Below are positions 15,859 to 22,261 of a DNA stretch of 23,114 nucleotides, piece by piece. Within the stretch, counting starts at the first letter, position 1; each line of letters starts with the position of its first letter. The stretch is from Bacteriovoracaceae bacterium. Lineage in GTDB: Bacteria; Bdellovibrionota; Bacteriovoracia; Bacteriovoracales; Bacteriovoracaceae. A model generated the notes under the pieces. The model worked only from the letters and a program-made list of their open reading frames with translations. It had not been told where the DNA came from and searched no databases. Where the stretch lies: positions 1 through 23,114 of the forward strand of contig CANFNN010000010.1 in the NCBI GenBank assembly GCA_947448095.1, written 5' to 3'. A program made the position numbers and the translations under genes.

Positions 15859-16575
15859 TTATTTTTTTAACGAGATAAGACTTAAAAATTCAGAACGAAG
15901 TTTCTTATCGTCTCGAAATTTTCCATCTAGTGCAGAAGTAATCATTGTCGCGTTCGATTTTTTAGCACTCCGACAAGTCATACAACCATGGCTTCCTTCG
16001 ATCACAACCATCACTCCAGCGGGCTTCAACTGTTCTTTAATTGAACTCATAATATTGTGGCACATACGCTCTTGAAGCTGAGGTCTTTGAGCGTGACAAT
16101 CAACAATGTGAGCAAGCTTAGACAATCCAACGACACGCGATTGCTCTCCCAAGCTGGTATCAGGCAGATAACCCACATGCGCCTTACCAGTAAAAGGTAT
16201 GAAGTGATGACTACACAGAGAGGTATAATCGATGTCTTTTAAAATAATCACGTCATTATATTTTTCTGCTGGAAAAGTTGTAGAAAAAATTTCTTTTTCA
16301 TCAGTCCCTAGACCAGAGCAAATTTCCAAAAGAGCACGGGCCATGCGATTAGGAGTCCCAATTAAATTTTTGTCGTTCATATCAAGATCGGGATAGGCCA
16401 TCTTCAGGCCTTCAAGAACTTTCTCATAGCCAATGGCCATCGTCTGCCTGGCAGAATTTAACTCAAGAGCACGTTTTTTTAAGTTCAATAACTCAGCATC
16501 AAGAAACTTTTCAGGATCGCTTGAGCGTGCCATGTTACGGGCCAAATCTTTATTAAAAGTACTTTCAAATGCCAT
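15859..16575 (-). CDS. folE: GTP cyclohydrolase I
   Basis: The 238-residue protein has the FolE signatures: GTPNRMARAL (73-82), the zinc-binding SLCSHHFIPFTGKAHVGY (C121, H124), GLSKLAHIVDCHAQRPQLQERM, and HGCMTCRSAKK with the third zinc cysteine C198. It ends with the family SALDGKFRDD..SEFLSLI. It converts GTP to dihydroneopterin triphosphate, the first step of tetrahydrofolate and related pterin synthesis. The first 40 residues are an N-terminal extension beyond the catalytic core. The ATG at 16575 follows AGAGGG at good spacing, but start and Shine-Dalgarno lie in a strong hairpin (next entry). A 46-codon gene precedes it on the same strand, and no other folate gene is in the window. Its stop abuts the convergent peptidase stop. 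Confidence 0.97.
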   Translation of the reverse strand: MAFESTFNKDLARNMARSSDPEKFLDAELLNLKKRALELNSARQTMAIGYEKVLEGLKMAYPDLDMNDKNLIGTPNRMARALLEICSGLGTDEKEIFSTTFPAEKYNDVIILKDIDYTSLCSHHFIPFTGKAHVGYLPDTSLGEQSRVVGLSKLAHIVDCHAQRPQLQERMCHNIMSSIKEQLKPAGVMVVIEGSHGCMTCRSAKKSNATMITSALDGKFRDDKKLRSEFLSLISLKK

Positions 16576-16607
16576 GGGTAGTCCCTCTATGTGAATAGAC
16601 TCCCATG
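16573..16607 (-). promoter_or_regulatory. Hairpin enclosing the folE start codon
   Basis: On the minus strand CATGGGAGTC (16607-16598) can pair with GACTACCCATG (16583-16573) over 10 base pairs with a single bulged A; the 14-nt loop holds the Shine-Dalgarno AGAGG. The folE ATG is the end of the 3' arm, so in the folded form the start codon is paired while the Shine-Dalgarno is exposed. Such structures commonly set translation rate or respond to a ligand, a protein or temperature. The pairing is visible; any regulation is inferred. Confidence 0.5.
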
Positions 16608-16634
16608 TATCATGGCCTGCGTTGTTTTGAAATA

Positions 16635-16775
16635 CTATTTAGTCATCTCTCGATAGACTTTTTTTGCATCCTTAGACAAACCTTTGTAGGTGTCGGAAAA
16701 GACTCTCTTAGAATCATTAAAACGTTTTTTCCAGAGGGAGATTTCTTTTAAAAGGGTCTTTTTTGAATCCGTCAT
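16635..16775 (-). CDS. Small basic protein, 46 residues, unknown function
   Basis: An ATG at 16775 with a strong Shine-Dalgarno (AGGAG, 6 bases upstream) opens a 46-codon frame that begins MTDSKKTLLKEISLWKKRF and ends VYREMTK, then TAG. The product is highly charged, lysine/arginine-rich, probably helical (a KEISLWKKRFNDSKR segment), with no signal peptide or cysteine. I recognise no family. It lies 59 bases upstream of folE on the same strand and just downstream of a terminator hairpin, so the two genes may share a transcript that depends on read-through. The strong ribosome-binding site is the main support. Confidence 0.6.
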   Translation of the reverse strand: MTDSKKTLLKEISLWKKRFNDSKRVFSDTYKGLSKDAKKVYREMTK

Positions 16776-16814
16776 ACAAGCTCCTGTCTAGGGTTTGAGA
16801 GGTTGCAAATCTGT

Positions 16815-16845
16815 AAAAAAAGAAAGCCACCCGAAGGCAGCTTTC
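16815..16845 (-). terminator. Intrinsic terminator with a UUCG tetraloop
   Basis: On the minus strand GAAAGCTGCC pairs with GGTGGCTTTC (10 pairs, two of them G-U) across the tetraloop TTCG, followed directly by seven T. It ends a minus-strand RNA from the right (16846-17023) or acts as an attenuator ahead of the 46-codon gene and folE. The plus strand lacks a T run after the stem. Confidence 0.8.
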
Positions 16846-17023
16846 TCTATCTGTTCGGTTCATCGGGATAAAAAAAATCTACTCCTGTAAATCCTTTTGT
16901 CTCAATGGTGTCAGTTGCCTAACTCCGAACAAGACCATCCTAGCACTTTCTTTTATCTCTGCAATGAACTGGTCCCTAAATCCTTTCTGAAGAAGAAGAC
17001 GATCCTGACACACTCTGGCCCAA
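16846..17023 (-). ncRNA. Candidate small RNA or attenuated 5' leader
   Basis: This stretch has a promoter-like pair just upstream (17059-17030), a predicted start near 17023 and an intrinsic terminator right after it, giving a transcript of about 210 nt. Internal pairing includes TTGTTCGG (about 16934-16927) with CCGAACAG (about 16858-16851). I could not match it to 6S, tmRNA, SRP RNA, RNase P RNA or a known folate-type riboswitch by eye. It contains a possible GTG-started 44-codon frame (17013-16879), but with no Shine-Dalgarno. It may be an sRNA, or a leader controlling the 46-codon gene and folE, which have no clear promoter of their own. Confidence 0.4.
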
Positions 17024-17029
17024 ACATTG

Positions 17030-17059
17030 CTTACACAGTCATGACTGGATAAGAGTCAA
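17030..17059 (-). promoter_or_regulatory. Minus-strand promoter with a 12-bp palindrome in its spacer
   Basis: TTGACT (17059-17054) and TGTAAG (17035-17030) are separated by 18 bp. The spacer contains the perfect palindrome CAGTCATGACTG (17036-17047), a plausible operator. On the other strand the same palindrome lies directly upstream of GATAAG (17048-17053), a possible -10 for the 57-codon gene at 17077, so one site could control both directions. Confidence 0.45.
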
Positions 17060-17076
17060 ATGATTAGGAGGTTAGT

Positions 17077-17250
17077 ATGTGGTTAATGGGAGCTTTGTTG
17101 GTCATCAGTCTCTTCAACGTCTTTGATGCTTATGCTGGTCCAAAGAACTTTGGTTTCAAAATTAACAAACATTATATTGAAGGATTAGAGCTTCCTCGCC
17201 CTCTTCCCAGACCAATTGAGGAAGGTGAAATGATCGCCAAAGAAATCTAA
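17077..17250 (+). CDS. Small exported protein, 57 residues, unknown function
   Basis: The ATG at 17077 has a perfect AGGAGG (17066-17071) 5 bases upstream. The frame encodes a signal peptide (MWLMGALLVISLFNVFDAYA|GP) and a mature peptide of about 37 residues with a proline-rich LPRPLPRP segment and an acidic end (EEGEMIAKEI). No cysteines, so it is not a lipoprotein or a disulphide peptide. It would be released to the periplasm or outside. I recognise no family. A weak hairpin with five T follows. Confidence 0.7.
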   Translation: MWLMGALLVISLFNVFDAYAGPKNFGFKINKHYIEGLELPRPLPRPIEEGEMIAKEI

Positions 17251-17252
17251 AC

Positions 17253-17278
17253 AGACTATTGTTTCTAAGAGTCTTTTT
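17253..17278 (+). terminator. Weak intrinsic terminator after the 57-codon gene
   Basis: AGACT (17253-17257) can pair with AGTCT (17270-17274) over a 12-nt loop with two more inner A-T pairs, followed by a short T run (17274-17278). The stem is only 5 bp, so the call is tentative. The rest of 17279-17450 shows no gene; it holds only the leader of the metallopeptidase gene. Confidence 0.35.
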
Positions 17279-17450
17279 GCCCCGTGTTTTATAAGCTGAG
17301 ATATGTCAGCATCTTGTTAATGAAACATTTGGCCTGCGATGAACTAAAATTCTTTTCTCCAGAAAGCATTTTCTGCCCTCACTTGAAGTCAATTCCTGAT
17401 ATGCCAAAATATTCTTCGCATAAGAATTCTTGTGGGAGGAAAATTTCATC

Positions 17451-18074
17451 ATGAATCATTTAATCGTGTTCACTTTTGTTCTTTTACTTAGCTTCCATAC
17501 ATCGGCCAGTAAATTCGACGCTCAAATTAATATGGTGAATTTCCCTCAAGAGCATGAAGCGAAAGTCTACCAGGCAATCGAACTGATTAAGAAAGTGGTG
17601 TCTTCACAAGAATTTAAAGAACGAATTCTTGCCCACACTTATGAAGGCAAGAAAATCTTTGTCGATAATAAAGGATTGAGTAATGAGCAAATCTATCAAT
17701 TAATACTTGATGGCTCAGAAACATTGATCCCAGAAAAAAATGGACGAATGGACGTGGAGTTAGAGTTATATCAAAATACTTCAAATACCATTGGATATAC
17801 CTATCCCCACACCACTCGAATTTGGATGAATTCAAAATACTTCAATAAGTACACACCGGTTCAGGTGGCCGATAATTTGTTTCATGAGTGGCTGCATAAA
17901 CTTGGTTTTGACCATGCGATTAAATATACTTTGAGAAGAAATTATTCAGTGCCTTACGCCATTGGGTATCTGATGGAAGAACTAGCGCACAAACATTACC
18001 GTCCCTCAAATGTCAGACTTGACTCATCTCTCACCGAACCTGTAGAAAATTTAAATGTGAATCAATCTCTTTGA
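17451..18074 (+). CDS. Secreted zinc metallopeptidase with HExxHxxGxxH motif
   Basis: The ATG at 17451 is chosen because it follows GGGAGGA by 10 bases and opens directly with a signal peptide (MNHLIVFTFVLLLSFHTSA|SK); the frame also opens from a TTG at 17430. The 207-residue protein has HEWLHKLGFDH at 145-155 (H145, E146, H149, H155), the metzincin-type zinc site in which the third histidine completes the metal set. No methionine-turn is obvious afterwards; the conserved-looking VPYAIGYLMEELAHK follows instead. This suggests a metzincin-like family of its own rather than a classic matrixin or astacin. The N-terminal 100 residues have no known domain and may be a propeptide or substrate-binding part. 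It should degrade protein outside the cytoplasm. Confidence 0.82.
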   Translation: MNHLIVFTFVLLLSFHTSASKFDAQINMVNFPQEHEAKVYQAIELIKKVVSSQEFKERILAHTYEGKKIFVDNKGLSNEQIYQLILDGSETLIPEKNGRMDVELELYQNTSNTIGYTYPHTTRIWMNSKYFNKYTPVQVADNLFHEWLHKLGFDHAIKYTLRRNYSVPYAIGYLMEELAHKHYRPSNVRLDSSLTEPVENLNVNQSL

Positions 18075-18110
18075 GTGACAAAATCTTCGTAGGATTAAAC
18101 GGAGGTTTTT

Positions 18111-18524
18111 ATGCAAGTTTCTGAAGTTATGCACGAAGGCGTTGTTACAGCACAAATTGGGGATTCTCTTCGAAGAGTCGCTAATTTGATGAAAAAACAA
18201 GACATCGGCGGACTGCCTGTTTATAAAAATGAAAGACCTGTGGGCTTTGTCACTGACCGGGATATCGTGGTTTCCTGTGTGGCCAGTGGGCATTCACCGG
18301 ATGATTCTATTTCACTTGCAATGAGCCGGGACATATTCTTTGTGTTTGAAAATCAAGACATCACAGAGGCGATTAAGCTCATGGAACAAAAACAAGTTTC
18401 GCGGCTGCTGGTAGTAGATAAGGGGGAAAGACCCGTGGGAATGCTCAGTCTAAGAGACTTAGCACTCAAATCAGATAGTGATCAATTGAAGGCAGAAGTT
18501 CTTAATGAAATTAAACGCAGCTAG
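18111..18524 (+). CDS. Two-CBS-domain protein
   Basis: The 137-residue protein is a tandem pair of CBS domains (a Bateman module) with no other domain. CBS 1 covers about 1-60 (VSEVMHEGVVTAQ to GFVTDRDIVV) and CBS 2 about 68-125 (LAMSRDIFFVFENQD to GMLSLRDLAL). The module usually binds adenosine nucleotides and regulates a partner; no partner is adjacent. GGAGG six bases before the ATG gives a strong start. It follows the metallopeptidase gene by 36 bases, and a possible small ORF begins 10 bases after its stop. Confidence 0.92.
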   Translation: MQVSEVMHEGVVTAQIGDSLRRVANLMKKQDIGGLPVYKNERPVGFVTDRDIVVSCVASGHSPDDSISLAMSRDIFFVFENQDITEAIKLMEQKQVSRLLVVDKGERPVGMLSLRDLALKSDSDQLKAEVLNEIKRS

Positions 18525-18533
18525 GAGAAGATC

Positions 18534-18689
18534 ATGAAAGCCTTGATCACTCTCATTACTGGGAGCATTTTGTTGAGATTGAGTCTGAGAGCGGAGTCAG
18601 CGATGGAGGGAGATTCAGAGTTCGTGAGTTCATCTCCCTATTTAAAAAAGAAATGGAAATCAAATAAGACTCTCCCCCATCATTCTTGA
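18534..18689 (+). CDS. Possible small ORF, 51 residues, after the CBS gene
   Basis: AGGAG overlaps the CBS stop codon and lies at good spacing from an ATG at 18534. The frame gives MKALITLITGSILLRLSLRAE, a hydrophobic start interrupted by arginines, then a polar part ending KTLPHHS. The TGA falls in the loop of the terminator hairpin at 18670-18698, so translation would disturb the terminator. The ribosome-binding site supports it; the odd signal-like region and the terminator overlap argue that it may be spurious or decayed. Confidence 0.4.
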   Translation: MKALITLITGSILLRLSLRAESAMEGDSEFVSSSPYLKKKWKSNKTLPHHS

Positions 18690-18698
18690 GGGGGAGAG
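18670..18698. terminator. Hairpin between convergent genes, possibly bidirectional terminator
   Basis: CTCTCCCCC (18670-18678) pairs with GGGGGAGAG (18690-18698), a 9-bp GC-rich stem with an 11-nt loop. On the plus strand five T follow after eight bases; on the minus strand the tail is only moderately T-rich. It lies between the CBS gene region and the convergent OPT transporter gene and probably serves both. Confidence 0.65.
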
Positions 18699-18707
18699 GC
18701 TAAATTT

Positions 18708-20861
18708 TTAAGAGTTCTTTTTTCTACCGACGACAAACAGAGTTACCGCTGCGGCCAGAAACACACCAAGACTAAAGAGATCTGACTGGGCCAGTGTTCC
18801 CATAGCGTTAGAAAAATCTAATTTGTCTGAGACGCCTTCCATAATTTGGGTCAGGGCCAAAAGGATTCCTGCGATCGCCCCTCCGGCAATGAGACCAGAA
18901 GAAAACAGAACACCAGAACCAGTTTCTGATTCCGCGTCGGTTTGATTTTTTCCACTTTTGCGTTCAACTAAATGCCTAACGACTCCGCCTACAAAGATAG
19001 GGGCTGAAGCAGAAATCGGCAGGTAAACACCAACCGCAAATGGTAAGGCAGAAATACCACACAATTCAAGCACCAGCGCCAAGGCCACACCCAATAGGAC
19101 TAATCCCCAAGGAAGCTTTTGAGTCAATATTCCATCAATGATGAGTGACATCAGACGCGCTTTAGGAGCTTCGTATTTTGTGACACTTGATCCATCATCT
19201 CGTTTGTTCAAAATACCATTGATACCTGGATCAACCAGATAAACCACTTTCCCACTGTCATTGACTAAATATTTGCCCGGCGAAAGAACACTCATCGCAG
19301 CTGGATTGGATTGTTCATTCACCTGAAAGACGAAATATTCATTCGCATCCTGAGATTTTTCAGGGCCGTGGATAGTTTGCTTATGTTTTAAGAGACTCAT
19401 ATCCTGAACAACATATTCAGGAACTTTTTTAGAATAAACAGTCGAAGCATCGTTTAAAAGTTTAAGCGAGTAACCAATCACTAAAGCCGAAGTCAAGGCC
19501 CCAATTAAAAGACCAATCTGTTGATACTTAGGAGTGGCCCCAAGGATATAGCCAGTTTTTAAATCCTGCGAAGTCGTTCCACCGTTAGATGCCGCAATAC
19601 AAACCACTGCCGCAATACTTAAAGCCCCAACTCGGTACTCAGGACCGATCCAGCCTACGGCCAAAAAGACTAAGCAAGTCAGAAGCAGTGTCGCAACTGT
19701 CATACCCGAAATCGGGTTTGACGAAGAGCCAATCTCACCTGTGAGTCTTGAACTGACTGTGACGAAAAGAAAACCAAAAAGTATAATCAAGATGGCAGAA
19801 AAAAGATTGATATGAAGAGCTGGTGCAAACCAAAGGGCAGCTACCATGAGTAAGGTTCCAACAATTACAAAAGAAAAAGGCAAATCATCTTCAGTGCGAA
19901 GTTTTTCACCCGTTGCTGTTTTACTGCCAAAGACACTCGCGAGACCAGATTTTGCACCCCCAATGATGGTAGGTAAACTTTGAAACAATGAAATTATACC
20001 ACCAGCGGCCACTGCTCCTGCACCGATGTAGAGAACGTAGTTTCTCCAAATATCATGAATCGCCATATCTTTGATGAGGATTTTCGCCGGATAAAGAGCT
20101 TCAGTGAGATTTCCACCAAACAAGGCAATCATGGGAATCAAAACGAAGCTCGAAAGAACTCCCCCACCCATCATGATCGCCGAAGTGCGAAGACCAATGA
20201 TGTAACCAACACCTAATAGTTCAGGCGAGACTTCAGCCGAAATAGCCGAACCTTTAAAAAAGCCAAAAACTTTTTCCGGTACATCTTTCCATAGGTGCAT
20301 ACCAACGTTAAAAAATTTATAAAAAAGACCAAGAAAGAATCCACCAAAAACAATCTTTCCTGATGAGCCGCCTTTTTCACCAACGATCAATACCTCTGCA
20401 CAGGCCGTGCCTTCAGGATAAATGAGCTTGCCATGTTCTTTTACAATCAAGGCCTGGCGAAGTGGAATCATCATCAATACACCAAGCAGTCCGCCTAAAA
20501 CGGAAACGGTCATGATGCGGTTTAAGTCTAAGTCATAGCCTAGAATCAATAGAGCTGGCATGGTAACCGCCACGCCAAAGGCGATGGACTCACCGGCCGA
20601 GCCAGTAGTCTGAACCATATTGTTTTCCAGAATCGTGGCCTTTCTGAAACCAAAAACGTTGGATAGACCTTTAAATAAAGTAATCGATAAAACTGCTACG
20701 GGAATCGAAGCCGAAACGGTCATCCCTACTTTCAGTGCGAGGTAGAGGGAGGAAGCTCCAAAGAGGATACCGAGAAAAACGCCCATGAGAATAGGACCGA
20801 GACTGAACTCCTTCATCTTTTCTGCGGCAGAAACGAAAGGTTTGAATTCCTTAATTAACAT
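18708..20861 (-). CDS. OPT family oligopeptide transporter
   Basis: The 717-residue protein is strongly hydrophobic with roughly 14-16 membrane segments, typical of the OPT (oligopeptide transporter) family. The N-terminal block with LGILFGASSLYLALKVG, TGSAGESIAFG and YPEGTACAEVL matches the bacterial OPT subgroup that imports small peptides or their metal complexes using the proton gradient. A soluble loop of about 90 residues (about 470-560) lies between membrane parts, and the C-terminal block has FAVGVYLPISASAP and FSSGLIAGGAIAGILLAL. GAGG lies 5-8 bases upstream of the ATG at 20861. It is divergent from the tryptophan-rich RAM protein, and peptide import fits the secreted peptidases nearby. 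Confidence 0.93.
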   Translation of the reverse strand: MLIKEFKPFVSAAEKMKEFSLGPILMGVFLGILFGASSLYLALKVGMTVSASIPVAVLSITLFKGLSNVFGFRKATILENNMVQTTGSAGESIAFGVAVTMPALLILGYDLDLNRIMTVSVLGGLLGVLMMIPLRQALIVKEHGKLIYPEGTACAEVLIVGEKGGSSGKIVFGGFFLGLFYKFFNVGMHLWKDVPEKVFGFFKGSAISAEVSPELLGVGYIIGLRTSAIMMGGGVLSSFVLIPMIALFGGNLTEALYPAKILIKDMAIHDIWRNYVLYIGAGAVAAGGIISLFQSLPTIIGGAKSGLASVFGSKTATGEKLRTEDDLPFSFVIVGTLLMVAALWFAPALHINLFSAILIILFGFLFVTVSSRLTGEIGSSSNPISGMTVATLLLTCLVFLAVGWIGPEYRVGALSIAAVVCIAASNGGTTSQDLKTGYILGATPKYQQIGLLIGALTSALVIGYSLKLLNDASTVYSKKVPEYVVQDMSLLKHKQTIHGPEKSQDANEYFVFQVNEQSNPAAMSVLSPGKYLVNDSGKVVYLVDPGINGILNKRDDGSSVTKYEAPKARLMSLIIDGILTQKLPWGLVLLGVALALVLELCGISALPFAVGVYLPISASAPIFVGGVVRHLVERKSGKNQTDAESETGSGVLFSSGLIAGGAIAGILLALTQIMEGVSDKLDFSNAMGTLAQSDLFSLGVFLAAAVTLFVVGRKKNS

Positions 20862-20962
20862 ATTGACCTCAAAAATTGTTTTGTCTTAAACCAATCATAT
20901 ATGTCCGGTATACGAGTTGGATATTGGAAATGATGTCCTTTTTTACCTAAGCGCAAAGACTC

Positions 20963-20990
20963 TTTACATTAATCCAGACCCCACTAGCAT
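20963..20990 (+). promoter_or_regulatory. Promoter of the tryptophan-rich RAM protein gene
   Basis: TTTACA (20963-20968, 5 of 6 consensus bases) and TAGCAT (20985-20990, 4 of 6) are 16 bp apart, placing the start near 20997 and giving a leader of about 20 nt that holds the AGGAG Shine-Dalgarno (21008-21012). Confidence 0.5.
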
Positions 20991-21017
20991 TGAGGGATAA
21001 TGATCAAAGGAGATCGT

Positions 21018-21287
21018 ATGTCAAAATGGACTGCTCAAGTACAAGTAAAATGGACAAAAGATGCGCCTGTCTGGGAAAACTGGAACTGGCTTAAAAAATG
21101 GAAAGAAGTTAAGTGGGCCGCCTCAACTATGGGCGAGTGGGACATGATCTTATGGGTTGATTGCAACTCTCCCGAAGAACTAGAAAAATTTGTGCATGAG
21201 AAATTGTGGGCAAAAAAATGGGTCGCTGATACTAAATCCACTTGGACCAAAGAAGTTTGGAATAACTGGAACAAAAAAGCAGCTTAG
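21018..21287 (+). CDS. Stand-alone Lrp/AsnC ligand-binding (RAM) domain protein, extremely tryptophan-rich
   Basis: The ATG at 21018 follows AGGAG by 5 bases (an in-frame ATG at 21000 has no such site). The 89-residue product aligns end to end with the RAM domain of Lrp/AsnC regulators: a first beta strand (AQVQVKW), a helix (VWENWNWLKKWKEV), the turn normally read as TGEYD here reading MGEWDMILWV, the helix SPEELEKFVHEKL, and a last strand ADTKSTWT. There is no DNA-binding domain. It has 14 tryptophans (residues 4, 12, 19, 22, 24, 28, 33, 41, 46, 64, 68, 76, 81, 84), about 16%, against about 1% in a usual protein. Stand-alone RAM proteins bind amino acids and form dimers or larger rings. It is monocistronic, with its own promoter and a very strong terminator, and divergent from the OPT peptide transporter gene. 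Function unknown; sensing of amino acids is inference. Confidence 0.85.
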   Translation: MSKWTAQVQVKWTKDAPVWENWNWLKKWKEVKWAASTMGEWDMILWVDCNSPEELEKFVHEKLWAKKWVADTKSTWTKEVWNNWNKKAA

Positions 21288-21293
21288 ATTTTT

Positions 21294-21320
21294 AAGGCCC
21301 TTTTAAGGGCCTTTTTTTTT
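21294..21320 (+). terminator. Strong intrinsic terminator after the RAM protein gene
   Basis: AAGGCCC (21294-21300) pairs with GGGCCTT (21307-21313); the stem can extend by one pair to leave a 4-nt loop. It is followed by an unbroken T run to 21320. The convergent gene at 21335 has no T run on its own side of the stem. Confidence 0.92.
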
Positions 21321-21334
21321 ATCTCATTCTGGAT

Positions 21335-22165
21335 CTAAAACGCCTCTTGGTAAGCCGAATTAATTTGAGAACTAAAGAACTGAGTTTTCACGTACCCCGT
21401 AGTTTCCTGCTGCTGAATATCCCATGGCTGCCAAAAATACATACTTGTTGGTATCAGGTAACAATACTCTTCTGATTGATGATTTCGGTAGCTGGAATAG
21501 GTGTAAACCACTGGGCACAAGGCATCGTTTCGCATAAAAATATCTGTCCATGTTTTAGTGCTTAATGGTCCTGAAGTATAGCGGCGATCAAGCGTTCTCC
21601 AATTAGGCTGCGAGGTTCCTCCCACATAGGCCATCGGTGTGACATGAAACCACCAATTGAAATTATATTTTCTAATATAACGAGTCGTGAAAAATAAAAA
21701 TAGCTTATTTGACATTAAAGCGTTGCGTTTAAAAGCTTCGTAGGTCCAGATATGGGCGCGATTGAAGCACTGAGATTCATTCTGATAGTCCCGACGCATG
21801 CTCTGAAAAACGCTCTGGGCTGTTGCGAGACTAATGATTGAGGGAGCATACGACTTCATCTCGCGAGGATCTAAATCTTCATTTCCAAGTTGAACTTCAG
21901 GGGCAACTGTTTGAATAGAAATGAGGTTAAGCTTCGAGTCCAAATGAATTTCAACCGTATCCCCATTTTGGAGACTCTGCTCGGCAGCCTCAATTAGCAT
22001 CTTGGATTTAGGAGCTAAGAAAGCTGTTCTTCCATTGGTCAGCATAATGAGATGCCTTTCATCTGCTTTGCCTAAATCGATTGAGTGAATTTGAGATCTA
22101 AAAGTTGAAGAAAAAGAATTCAAAGAAAAAATTAAAAAGAAAAGACTCGTGAAAAAATGTTTCAT
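21335..22165 (-). CDS. Secreted protein-glutaminase-like enzyme
   Basis: The ATG at 22165 is chosen because GGAGG lies 5 bases upstream and a signal peptide begins there (MKHFFTSLFFLIFSLNSFSS); the frame also opens from a TTG at 22177 that overlaps the Shine-Dalgarno. Residues 24-100 are a small N-terminal part. The region 130-245 resembles the protein-glutaminase (protein glutamine deamidase) fold, whose Cys-His-Asp triad I place at C133 (QCFNRAHIW), H174 (NWWFHVTPMAYV) and D193 (TLDRRYTSGPL). Further landmarks are WTDIFMRN, CPVV and YCYLIPTSMYFWQP. Such enzymes turn glutamine side chains of proteins into glutamate; some bacterial toxins use the same triad. Motif spacing supports the call, but I cannot test it by search. 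Confidence 0.7.
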   Translation of the reverse strand: MKHFFTSLFFLIFSLNSFSSTFRSQIHSIDLGKADERHLIMLTNGRTAFLAPKSKMLIEAAEQSLQNGDTVEIHLDSKLNLISIQTVAPEVQLGNEDLDPREMKSYAPSIISLATAQSVFQSMRRDYQNESQCFNRAHIWTYEAFKRNALMSNKLFLFFTTRYIRKYNFNWWFHVTPMAYVGGTSQPNWRTLDRRYTSGPLSTKTWTDIFMRNDALCPVVYTYSSYRNHQSEEYCYLIPTSMYFWQPWDIQQQETTGYVKTQFFSSQINSAYQEAF

Positions 22166-22261
22166 CCGGCCCTCCAAGGCAATGACTTATCTAATTAGAG
22201 GGAAGATGCGCCCGATCAGGCGAGCAAAGAAGTAAAAAGGTCTTACTTAATTCAAGTTCAC

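Noticed and set aside
16722..16863. ATG-started minus-strand frame crossing the UUCG terminator
   Set aside because: It runs through the terminator stem and overlaps the better supported 46-codon gene in another frame; no ribosome-binding site.
16879..17013. GTG-started 44-codon frame inside the candidate RNA
   Set aside because: The product looks protein-like, but there is no Shine-Dalgarno and no ATG until late in the frame. I keep the region as RNA, with this noted as an alternative.
16846..17023. 6S RNA, tmRNA, SRP RNA, RNase P RNA or THF/preQ1 riboswitch
   Set aside because: None of the conserved core sequences of these RNAs that I know is visible, and the 5' and 3' ends do not form the long closing helix expected of 6S RNA.
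21035..21274. Antisense 79-codon frame opposite the tryptophan-rich gene
   Set aside because: It is a shadow of the repeated TGG codons; the plus-strand frame has the Shine-Dalgarno, promoter and terminator.
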